This document shows, piece after piece, positions 1 through 9,837 of a stretch of 64,000 nt of DNA. The position numbers and the translations under genes are program-made. The DNA is from Paramacrobiotus metropolitanus (Eukaryota > Tardigrada > Eutardigrada > Parachela > Macrobiotidae): assembly GCF_019649055.1 (NCBI RefSeq), contig NW_026570242.1, positions 496,001 through 560,000 on the forward strand, written 5' to 3'. Each line of letters starts with the position of its first letter. Within the stretch, counting starts at the first letter, position 1. Below the pieces are notes generated by a model that worked only from the letters and a program-made list of their open reading frames with translations, searched no databases and had not been told where the DNA came from.

Positions 1-152
1 CAAACCTTTCGTTTCACACAGTTTCGTTAACGCACACGAGCGCATGCTGAGCGGCTTTCCAGAAGTTGCTGGCTGTAAATCACAAAAGAGTCACAAGAAG
101 GCTGTAGCGATGGGAGTTTCAAGTCCTACGTAGAATATCATTTACTTACGAA

Positions 153-1282
153 TTAATTGCTTCCTATCGAATTTCTATCACCCGGTCTATGCTTTAAACC
201 GTCCTTCGGGTGATTAGGCGATTTCATTCCACAAGCCTCCACCAGCTCTATTTGCTCACTCGGGAAGCATGTGTAATGGCACTTTCCGTAAAACCGTAGC
301 GAAAATCGGCAGACTCCACAGGAACGGTTGGCGTTGTATTGCGTGGCCCCATGGCTTCGTGCACCAACCGTCCCAGACGCCGTAAACGTTTCCACCCAGC
401 ATGGCGTATACCTCTCGATCTGTGATGATGCTCTCCGGTATCGACTGTGGGTTCCTGCACGATGGATGTACCTGACATAACGGGGTGCAACGAATGCTGT
501 GCATCGCGACCGTTGGCTAATCCGTTCAGTGTAAACTGCACTTCAATAACATTCTCTTCCATTGGATGCCGCAGTAAATAGGATTGAATCTTTAACGTCT
601 CTTGACTCTGCGGCATCAAGGTTGATTGATACTGCGCAGATTGTATGGGCAGCTGAAGATGCGATGGTTGCACAACGTTTTCAGTTGTATTTGTCGTTTT
701 TGCTTCGGTAGTGGAAGGCTGGTTTTCCAGATCCATCGTCATGATGCTGGGATGCGAAATGGTGTCCCTCGGCGTGTGATGTTTACTCCAGTAACCAGTC
801 AATAAATTGCTCATGCTTTGTAGAACTATTTCGTCAGGAATCTGCTTTAATGTTTCGTAGAAATTCCGATAAATGGTGGTCATGATTTCGCCTAACAAAA
901 CAGCAAATTCCCTTTGCGATCCACTAGCCGACTTGCGTCGCATGATTTCCAATTTGCGCAGTATATCCAGACTAAGCAATTCATGAAAAGCGCTGCAATC
1001 GGCTTTGTTGGAGGCCATTTGATGATGAAACCTAAGCAGCTCCACCACGAAGGCTGGAACTTTTACCCCAGCCATGACCAACAGTAAAGATGCGATTTTT
1101 TCATAGACATTTGGATCAGACGGTGACAGGTCTTGCCCATGATGTGCTACACACCACCACACATAGTTCGCGTTAGCACTCTGCAAGGGGTCACCGGTTT
1201 TGTGATGGTGTTTTTCCTTTTCATGCGACGTATGACCTTCCGGAGAGACAGGAGCGCATAAACCGCTCTGAGGATCCATCAC
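153..1282 (-). CDS. Unrecognised protein, minus strand, last ~250 bases ambiguous
   Basis: I do not recognise this gene. One frame is open for 344 codons from 1282 down to 248, starting Met-Met-Asp-Pro. The first half looks like folded protein, with His-rich residues near 25-30 and then hydrophobic helical stretches around residues 60-160. The second half is polar and Gln/Thr/Ser-rich. Below about position 400 all three minus frames are open. The frame ending at 153 is Cys-rich (CxxC followed by more Cys near its end) and looks more protein-like than the frame ending at 248. The gene may therefore switch frame through an intron or a sequencing error, with its true C-terminus at 153. No neighbour hints at its job. 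The existence of a gene is fairly likely, and its 3' structure is uncertain. Confidence 0.45.
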
Positions 1283-2032
1283 TTAGATGAGTTTATTGAA
1301 CTGGACTGCCAATCAATTTCCAGTTCGTCCAGTAGAGCGGAAGCCCAAACGTCCACCACCACTGCAACGAATAACGCGATGGTATTGCATTAAGCAGAAA
1401 TTACCGTGACTTAGCAAGCGTTTTATGGTTTCACTGGTTGCAGTAGAGATTGTACTGTAGTCTTAACTTTTAATCATGTATGCCTGCTAGTAGGCACAAT
1501 ACAGTAGGAACACTTGATTATTATATTTTTATTTTTGCTTTGTTTGCAGTTTAATAGGAAGTACTTAAGTTTTGCTATTTTTCTGAAACTTATTGCTTGG
1601 CAACTAGCGATGTTACCTATTCCTTTCCTTCTTTCAGTGTGGTTCAGTTGTATGGGTGATCGTATTCATCTGATCGTCGTCTGGGTAAGCACACGAAAGG
1701 ACTCTCAAGTTTACATGATGTTCTTGTACAAGACTTAGTACAGTAAGCACTCAAATCCATATTGTGCAAGCAAGGCACCACAAATATGAACATTAGTGAT
1801 TAGTGCCTAATTATCGTACAGTGAGTGCGTTAATATTTATTTACAGAAATGAGTAATAGTATGTTTACCGTGGACCTGCAGCTGCAGTGCGTTACTGTAA
1901 GGAATAAATACCAGATTCCTGACTACCCTGATTTTATTGCGTTGACCGTATAGTAAAGGTTACGGTGATCAGCGGCTAGCTGATACAATTGGCAAAGGTT
2001 ACCGCTGAGCGGAGATAATCGGTTAAACCGCA
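1283..2032. other. Intergenic, no feature recognised
   Basis: This AT-rich stretch lies between the divergent genes at 153-1282 (minus) and 2033-4342 (plus). Short open frames exist, but none looks like protein. I see no repeat or RNA gene. Confidence 0.5.
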
Positions 2033-4342
2033 ATGTCGTCTCTTAATATTGCCGCTACCAGCCAAGAATTTAAGCCGAAAGTGGAAACGCGAAACGAACG
2101 TGAAATTCTGCACGGTGCTGCGCAGTTAAGGTCTGGCTGCAGTTACAACCAAAGTTTCGTGTTCCTGAAACTATACCAAAAAAGTAGTTTGGTAGTTCAA
2201 GTGCTCGAGGGTATGTGTTATATGCGTTCTGCTAAATTGATGTTACAGCAGCTGACTCCTAATGCCGACAGTCTTGTGGAATTTACGTGGAATTAACTTT
2301 AACTGTCCTTTATAATCGATCAGATAGCAAATATTCTTTGTTATGCACTTACACTTGCTCATAGCTTAAAATGTTTGAGTTATTCACGAGTTAGAAAATA
2401 CATGCAATGTTTCTCCCGGTAACTCTTTAACGAAACCGATTGCTTTTCAGAGCGCGCTCGCATATGCTAAAAGAGGAAATAATGCTGCTCAGCACGTATC
2501 TGCTTCGCATGTTTAGCCAAAAGAATTCCCTTTTAAAGAAAGTTGAATCTGGCAGAATTGTTGGGGGAGTTGAAGCAGTTAGCAAGTTAGCCAGCGATAT
2601 TACCAAACGCCACTTGAAACTGAACGAAGATCGTTTACAGAAGTTTGATGTAACTAGTTCAAAGTGAGTATCGAATATCGATGTAGTTTCATATCAGACT
2701 GTTCATGGTTTTGGTACAACGCTGAATAGTATCAAGTGTGCAGATTAAGCCACCGTTATCAGAAACCCAGAAGTTATTGATCTTGGAACAAGAGCTGCGA
2801 CACTGCCAGAAGCATGTTAAAAAGGTCGAACTGGAGATGCTGAATTTGCAAGACAGATCACAGGTGCAATAGACACACTGTTGTAGCATCGTACCCCGTC
2901 AACTCGTTAAAGGGGTGACGAAAGGTCGAGTCTTAGCTCTTGCTAGTAGTCGCTGCTAAAGACCAAAGGGTGAGATAGCGAAGAGAAATCGGCTGTTAAC
3001 GTCCCCGAATGTTTTTGATAGGGAAAGACGGAAGAAGTACAAGAATTCCTGGAATTCATTACTGAACAAGACTCTGATTTCCGTCGAAAGTTGTTGGATA
3101 CATCTGGATCCGTTAGCAAAGAAAGTCTTATGCTCTGGATGCGCGTAAGTTTATGGATTACGGTCTAAAATTCCCACGGAGCAAGCCAGTCGCACTTTTT
3201 AACGCCATATTGTAGAACATTGTCACCAAGCTGGACAATAAAATCCAAGCTGCCAAAATGGCAAGAAAAAAAGAAACTGATCAGTCGACGGAAACTGAAA
3301 TCAAACTGAAAAATCCCATTGAAAATATGACTATGGTACGCCCTGAATAAAAAAATAAATTAATTTCTGATGCGAAATGACCCAACGCGTTCAATCAGCT
3401 TTTTAACAGTGTGTGTGTGTGTGTGCACGTGATGTCATATAGTTGGTTTAGTTTTAGACGGTTGCAGGTAGATTTTTTGGCTTTGGAAGTTCAGTGCAAG
3501 CAAGCTGCCGATGGCATAATCGATGCGACAGACCATTTAAAAAATATGGAACGCACCTGGAGCAAAATATCTAGACAACGAACACTGTTGCAGGCAAGTT
3601 AGTTCGAAGCTGCAGTGGAAAGGTCAGATTGCCACAAGCAACATGATGAAATAAACGGGTTGTGATTTTCGGTTTCCATGAATAAACTGAACAGCATTGG
3701 GTTACTAGCGCCATCTTTAATAGGCAGACCTGACGAAAATTCAGAAAGGCCTTCTCTCTATGGAAAATAAAATCCAACAAAGTGATGTTGACTGTGACGA
3801 GATGAAAGAGCAGCGCATCGTCTTTGACCAAGAAAGCCGGCACCTGGCACAGCAGAATTCAGATTTACTAACCGGAATGACTAAAATGATTTACCCCTCC
3901 GAACAAAGCTACATGATTATTGAACAAGAAACACTGGCACTTCAAAATGAACTCAAATTCTGGAAAGCAAAAGTGAAGATACTTAAGGTATTTCCCATAG
4001 TAACAGTTTCGTAATCTTGTCCGAAATCGACATGAATGATATTCATGGTATATCTGACGACCATCGCGCCATATGCATTGTGTACCTATTGTAAGTTTGT
4101 TTTCAAAGATTTGCTTTTTTCACAACTTAACTTGCTTTTGTGGACAGAATCTGGAACGTACCCGTCCGTCCAGCATTCAACTGCCTAGTTCACTCATAAA
4201 CCCGAGCCTAAAGAAGCGCAGTGCCAAGGAGCGTACGTTGGGATTTATGCCAGTGCACCACAGATCAGCATCGATATTTGCTAAGGACCGCAAATCGCTA
4301 TTAATACAGGAGCAGTTCGAGCAACAATTAGAACTGCTTTAG
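2033..4342 (+). CDS. Multi-exon coiled-coil protein, CCDC113/CCDC96-like (ciliary) candidate
   Basis: At least seven in-frame coding blocks with splice sites can be followed: about 2451-2660, 2763-2863, 3029-3145, 3215-3334, 3467-3595, 3730-3987 and 4148-4342 (stop TAA/TAG-type at 4340-4342). A possible first exon starts at ATG 2033, but its junction to the next block does not fit a simple donor. The product is almost entirely charged coiled coil. The order of blocks resembles the ciliary axoneme protein CCDC113 (CFAP263) or CCDC96: a helical block near QKLLILEQELR, a block beginning VDFLALE, then a late block whose FWKAKVKIL recalls the family's MWERKVEIA near the C-terminus. Most introns fall in phase 0. 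The donor after 3595 appears to be GC (CAG|GCAAGT), a known minor class. The family call is by architecture only. Confidence 0.5.
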
Positions 4343-5068
4343 ACAATTTTGAGCTTCTTATCTTAGGTTAGCTTCATGAGATCAATAAAGATCAGTAGTA
4401 ACAAGCAGAGTACATTAAAATTAAATAGGAAACTGTCACGGATGATGGAACGCTGTTTGATAAAGCAGAATTGTTTAACTTAGGTGTGAGCCTGTGAATC
4501 CCTTGCGTTTTAAAAACTGCTGAAGAAGTCGTCAGTGATAATTCTTCCTGTTAACTTCCTTAAGACAAAAACGATGCCCGTGAAGTATTAAATATCGTAA
4601 CACAAATGTCCAAAAGTGTAATATCGTAATAGATTATATTGAATGCAGACGTTCCGGATTCGGACGGTGATTACATACCAGTATCCGTAAGTTCTCGCTT
4701 TGCGCGCGCAGTCACCCATTTTTAAGCTTGAAGAAAGCTACTAATAGCGCTGTAGCGGTGAATGCTAGTAGATATATTTCACTAGATGTTCTTCACTTGC
4801 ATATTCACTAGATGTTCTTCACTCATAATGGAATAAATCTATCACACTCATGGAGGAATAGAGTATTTGAACTTAAAGGCAGATGTTAACATACTGTGAG
4901 GAAAATCACATCAAGAAATAGATTATCTTGACCCAACAACCAACGACCTTGGATCTCTCACATAAAAACCCCTTCCAGTGTTTTCCAATATAGCGGACAC
5001 GTTCATGGTCTCTACTTAGCTTGCAAAGGTCATCCAGCAATTGCTGTGATACTATGAATTCAAAAATC
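4343..5068. other. Intergenic with a small tandem duplication
   Basis: No gene seen. A 20-bp sequence, TTCACTAGATGTTCTTCACT, occurs at 4778-4797 and again at 4804-4823 (26-bp period). The rest is unremarkable AT-rich DNA between the convergent ends of the coiled-coil gene and the RING gene. Confidence 0.5.
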
Positions 5069-7045
5069 TTAAGTCTCCAAAACTGATTCATCGTTTTCAA
5101 TGCCAAAAACCGGCTGAACCTCAGCTCGCCGGAAAACCATTCTACAAACTGGACACCGACTGCCACAGTTCCTCCATGTATCAAAGCATTCCTTATGGTA
5201 CAAGTGCCCACACTGCAGTTCCCAGTAATCTCCCTTGCTGCGACTATCATAACACAACCCGCACGAAGAATAATCTGTCCCCATTCCTTCCGATCCCCAT
5301 GACTGTTGTATAACAACGGAATCCGTATTGCATTCTCCCAGCGTAGAACCACAGTCTCTCCTATGCGTCACCGTCACATAGAAAAAAATCAGCCGGGCGA
5401 TTATCTGCATTATATTATGCACTACAATCCGGTATCCACATGGAGCATAGCTTCCCACGGACATATGCGCTTCGGCCAACGATACAATATTGATGCCACT
5501 AAGGATGACGACCATTAAACCAGCCATGCAGTTGCGGAAGATCTTCACTCCGACACTGAGATTATCCTTCGACACCTCGTCCGCCAAGCCCTGGTAAACG
5601 ACAATTGTCACCAGCTCAACGAACGCCATAAATCCGTTATATCCAATCCACACCGCAGTGGTGCTTTCCAAGAGATACGCATAGCAGTTGGCCACATGCG
5701 GAGGAAACAGAGTGATAAGAAGGTAGACAGCAACGGAGAACAGTACGTAGATGCTACTAGCTATGATCCCCCCACAAGCGCTCAACCAGGACTGCGATCG
5801 GCAACAACAACGTTGTCGTACGGCTTCACCGATGTTCTGGATCATGTGGCCGCACAACGGTAAAAAGGCATACAGAATGTAATACATGATATTGTGGCGA
5901 CTGTGTGGGCATAACAACGTCGTGAAGGAGATCCAGCGAATGTGTTGTACAGTGTCGTAGCTGCTGAGACATACGGAACTGCAAGCCATCACATCGGCCG
6001 TTAGCGTGAAAACAGCGGCAACCGACGCTAATATAAATCCAACGGCGATGCATAAGAGGTATATCGTCGCTGTCGCTGAAACGAAATTGCCCAAAAGCTC
6101 CTTGAACAGAAAATGAAAATAATACTGCGCGGGCGTCTCCGTCCACAGGAAGCTGATGATTAAGACTTTAAAAACCCAATATAAAATCCACGCCAGCTGC
6201 ATCTGGTCGCCAGGAACGGCCATCCAGCCGATATCACGGATCTGGATGTGGTAGGAGCCGGTTATGTTGAACCGGCAAAAATAGCCCAGATTTCTCCAGG
6301 AGTAATGGTTTCGCAGGTGGCGCAAGGTTCCCATGACGCGTGTTAGGAAAGCCAGCCCAAAATCCAAATTAATCCCCACAAATACCAATGCGTCAGCCAT
6401 TCCCAGTGAGTATTTCACGCGGAAGTACGTCGCGTCGTCAAACTGGTCCCTGGTAAAATGGAGAATACTGTACAAAAGCGGGGTCACTTGGATCAACTGA
6501 AGCGCGCGTCGAGGAACAAACGGTTTGCGTAGTTGTGAGAGCCGATAAAGTGTCTGCTCGGGATCCTGCAGACGGAGTTGTGCGATGTAGTGACGGTAAC
6601 AGCCAACAAGAAGATAGATGATAAGCGCCGTAAGAATGGGATAAACCTGATTGCTGGTTGTAAAGGCAAAATTACTCAACTGTCCCAGCAACTGAATCAA
6701 GAAGAAGAGTTCAATAAGAACACCATTATACCACATCTGTTTCGAACAAAGATAATGGGCCATCCACCAACAGAAACAGAAACCTACCAAAACACAAGCA
6801 ACACCTGGGATGCAATTAGATTCAGAGAAATGGTACGATTTCTTACCAAGGGCCGCAGCAAAAGTTTTCGGATCGGCGAAATTGTAAAGACTGTAATCAT
6901 GGTTGGAAGCAAAAATGCAATCAACGATAGCAGTGAAAAAATTAATGAAAAACCACCGCGGACCAGCTAAAAAATCAGCAATCAATAAGAAGAAGGCTCG
7001 GTGAAATAATGTTGCTGTTATACGGCAGACACGAAAAGCAAGCAT
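5069..7045 (-). CDS. Multi-pass membrane protein with C-terminal RING-H2 finger (putative E3 ubiquitin ligase)
   Basis: This is a single open exon of 658 codons starting at ATG 7045. The first ~570 residues contain many hydrophobic segments, about ten or more predicted transmembrane helices, separated by short loops. Residues ~595-634 form a RING-H2 finger with order C-x2-C ... C-G-H-x2-H-x2-C ... C-P-V-C, so all eight zinc ligands are present. Proteins with this plan (for example the TRC8/RNF139 group) are ER or Golgi membrane E3 ligases that pass ubiquitin from an E2 to membrane clients. I cannot place it in one named family. It is intronless, unlike most neighbours. It is head-to-head with the gene at 7403, with 357 bases between the two starts, so a shared promoter is plausible. 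Confidence 0.8.
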   Translation of the reverse strand: MLAFRVCRITATLFHRAFFLLIADFLAGPRWFFINFFTAIVDCIFASNHDYSLYNFADPKTFAAALGKKSYHFSESNCIPGVACVLVGFCFCWWMAHYLCSKQMWYNGVLIELFFLIQLLGQLSNFAFTTSNQVYPILTALIIYLLVGCYRHYIAQLRLQDPEQTLYRLSQLRKPFVPRRALQLIQVTPLLYSILHFTRDQFDDATYFRVKYSLGMADALVFVGINLDFGLAFLTRVMGTLRHLRNHYSWRNLGYFCRFNITGSYHIQIRDIGWMAVPGDQMQLAWILYWVFKVLIISFLWTETPAQYYFHFLFKELLGNFVSATATIYLLCIAVGFILASVAAVFTLTADVMACSSVCLSSYDTVQHIRWISFTTLLCPHSRHNIMYYILYAFLPLCGHMIQNIGEAVRQRCCCRSQSWLSACGGIIASSIYVLFSVAVYLLITLFPPHVANCYAYLLESTTAVWIGYNGFMAFVELVTIVVYQGLADEVSKDNLSVGVKIFRNCMAGLMVVILSGINIVSLAEAHMSVGSYAPCGYRIVVHNIMQIIARLIFFYVTVTHRRDCGSTLGECNTDSVVIQQSWGSEGMGTDYSSCGLCYDSRSKGDYWELQCGHLYHKECFDTWRNCGSRCPVCRMVFRRAEVQPVFGIENDESVLET

Positions 7046-7402
7046 CTCTTCGATGCAACATCAAGAAATCTTCTTGAGTGGTCATCTTAGTTCTTGCAAA
7101 TGTCCATACAACTTTTAGGGGTCCAGCTTGTTTTTTTCACAGTTCTACCTGGGACGACACTCTCGGAGCCTTTCTACTATAACCTTGCTCAAGGTCACCA
7201 TAGGAACAGTGCATTTAGTGAATGTAAGACACTACAGAAGGCAAGGTTTCCAATGGAGCGCTGATAAAAATTGTTATCGATGTGTCTGTTGAACCTTCCC
7301 GTAATTATATGAACAAATGAATAATCACGTTTTTCGAAGTTTTTTTACAATTCTGATACAGGATACATTTCGGAACATCCTTCGCTGCGCTCCACACTCG
7401 TA
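7046..7402. promoter_or_regulatory. Short divergent intergenic region, probable shared promoter
   Basis: The region separates the starts of two divergent genes (RING protein on minus, helical protein on plus). I see no clear TATA box at a convincing distance. The promoter call is inferred from layout only. Confidence 0.3.
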
Positions 7403-8086
7403 ATGGGACAGTTACAGAGCAAAGACGAAAAAACCGTCGCCGATAACGCTGGCGAAGTGGAAATGACTGATTTAGAAAAGCAGTGGATGGATCCTCATAA
7501 GCGAAAAATTCTGGAAGCGATAAACGATGTCAATTCAAAGTTCCACGAAAGGTCACTGTTTGACGTCTCCACTCAGATCAGCGCCCTTCGACGGCTGTGT
7601 TTTGTTACATATTACGCGAATGATTTTGAATTAATTCAGAAATGCCAGGAAACATTTCCGAGTTTGATTCGCTACCTGACCGATTCCAAAACAACGTTTC
7701 AATTGCGGCTGGAACTTATCTCCGCTGTGTCCATACTGTGCCACGGAAACCAGGTTAATTGTCGGGTCTGGGCTGCGGAGGGAGGCATGAAGGTACTCAT
7801 AGGTCAACTGCGCCAAATCCCGCGTGGACTCCTTACTGATGCGATGCACCGGCAAACGCTGCAGCTGAACGTCTGGATTGTGTACACTTTTCGCACTGTG
7901 CTGTGTGGTAGCGCCGAAGCGATTAAATGCATCATTGGATGTGCTGACTTCCCGCAGTTTGCGGATATGCTGATAGAAATGTGCAGCATGGCAGATGTGT
8001 GGAGTAAAACCACAGAGCGTCAGAATTATGCTCTTGATTGCTGTGTACTGCTTGGGATAGGTGGAAAGAAAAGGGAAGTAGTTTAA
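7403..8086 (+). CDS. Predicted N-myristoylated, all-helical (armadillo-like) protein
   Basis: ORF of 227 codons starting MGQLQSKDE. Gly2 with Ser6 fits the N-myristoylation consensus (MGxxxS/T), which suggests attachment to the cytoplasmic face of membranes. The rest is predicted helical, with repeated hydrophobic helices such as LISAVSILCHG and IVYTFRTVLCG that recall armadillo/HEAT-type repeats. The sequence may continue in another exon, because GTGG near 8061 could serve as a splice donor and the final residues (GGKKREVV) look like intron read-through. Protein family not recognised. Confidence 0.6.
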   Translation: MGQLQSKDEKTVADNAGEVEMTDLEKQWMDPHKRKILEAINDVNSKFHERSLFDVSTQISALRRLCFVTYYANDFELIQKCQETFPSLIRYLTDSKTTFQLRLELISAVSILCHGNQVNCRVWAAEGGMKVLIGQLRQIPRGLLTDAMHRQTLQLNVWIVYTFRTVLCGSAEAIKCIIGCADFPQFADMLIEMCSMADVWSKTTERQNYALDCCVLLGIGGKKREVV

Positions 8087-9837
8087 CCCGTTGACGGGCA
8101 TTGGCGTCAGGACGCAACATGGTCTTCTGAATTTTTTTCCCAATGATTGGGAACAGTTAATGAATATCAATTAGCATAATTAGCAATAAGAGACTTTAAA
8201 GCAGCAGTAAAAACATAATTCAAACTTATATCTCAAGTTATTTACAAATGACCGTTGCCCGAAAATGGATAATTTCGGACTTTTAGCTCTCGTAGATCTT
8301 GCTAATTAACTAATTAGTGGATGAATAATTAAACCAGAGATAAATCAACAAAGTACAACTAACAACGTTCTATTCAAAATCAATTAACACGGGTCTCGTA
8401 AGTTGAACCGTAGAAGACCACAGTCCGTCGAAAATTTGTGTTGCGTGCCAACACCATTGCCCATGAAGGGTCTCGAATACACGGGCGGGTGCAATTTCGA
8501 CTATTTCTCTTTATCACATAATCAGATCAAGTTACTGTCAGTTCGTACGCAAAACATGCGCCACGCGGTTCTGTTGGTCGGAAACTGGCAAAAAACGCTT
8601 TTGCGTATCAACACCCCGGGCGGTCGGCAAAAAGACAACATCGTCTCTAAATTTTCGGCTTCCGGAAAACGGAACGCTTAGAGGAACCGAATATGATAGT
8701 CCTAATTGTAATTCTATACCGTCGTTGCAGTAACACTGTGAATGGCGGCACAACACCACGGCGGCCCGTTTCTACATATTAATGCATTGCTTGGGCAAGC
8801 TAGGCGAGAGCTGCATAGCTTTTCAGAAACATGAATTTTGTTCCATCAGTCTCGGGCGGTTAAAAACTACAGTAACTGCTAGTGCTCACTGTACGCGTGC
8901 ACATTGGGGATCTTGACCTTTGCGGCAGCCTAACTAGTTTCTTCCGGTCGCTAACGCGTTCCAGAAGGTGCTAGTGACCGGTGTCTAATATCTCATTTTG
9001 CGCTAATAACCACTGCAGCTGGACTATCCGCGCCGCCTTTTTGGACAGTGGCACTTGCGGCCATACCAAGGAAAAATGCAAACGCGCACAGTGCGGGCAG
9101 TATAAAGGCGGCTAGGCGTGCCAGACATTCAAGAAATGCAATGTTAAACTTCAAAAATTATGCTTCGTGCAGTCTCGTATGAGAGTATAATGAAAGTTAT
9201 AGGAGAGAAATATCGTTAGCATCGTTTATTTTCTGTATTCCATCTGTAAATAGTGGTCAAAATACATGGCAACGGGATATGGTAGTTTTTAATTTTTGCT
9301 GACCAGTGGTCAACTTGTTGACCACTGCTATGCTCTTGTTTGGAAGTCCTTTTTTTGTACTATTTAATGGAATTATTACTTTTATTTAATTTCCGTTCGT
9401 CTAATTATCACAAAATTAAACGTTTTTATGCTGTAAACCGTCCATGGGCATTGGCGTTGGCAAACACCCTAGTCATCACGGCTGACCTATGGTCAGCACA
9501 AGCTTACAAAAAATTCCCATTCTTAATTGATTTTTTTCATCGGGAAATCCCAATTTTCAAAAGGAAACTCGCATTCCTTCGGGTAGCGCCCGCTGGAGGG
9601 TTAAGTAAAAAAAAGCGACAAATAAAAATATAGTTTTACTGTGATCAATTTTGCTTGCCCTGGTTGCTATTTGTTGTTACTTGTGCTATGCGTCTAAAAA
9701 TGCGATCCTTGAAACTTCAAACAGTGCCTGTTTTTTCGTGCTAGCTATTTTATTGTAATAAATTAATAATATTATGTGTTGGGAAAATTTGTCTGGCTTC
9801 CTGTTCAAATTCAAAGCCACCAAGACGTTAGATAATA
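8087..9837. other. Intergenic, no supported gene
   Basis: Open frames at 8403-8681 and 9340-9633 have no recognisable domain and appear to be chance. A TATA-like GTATAAAGG lies near 9099, with no convincing gene downstream. The right edge is the TA target site of the element at 9838. Confidence 0.4.

Noticed and set aside
6578-6970. 130-codon plus-strand ORF overlapping the membrane RING gene
   Set aside because: Antisense shadow of transmembrane-coding sequence, with Lys/Asn-rich composition and no domain.
9340-9633. 97-codon ORF upstream of the 9838 element
   Set aside because: AT-rich chance frame with no motif, start context or splice support.
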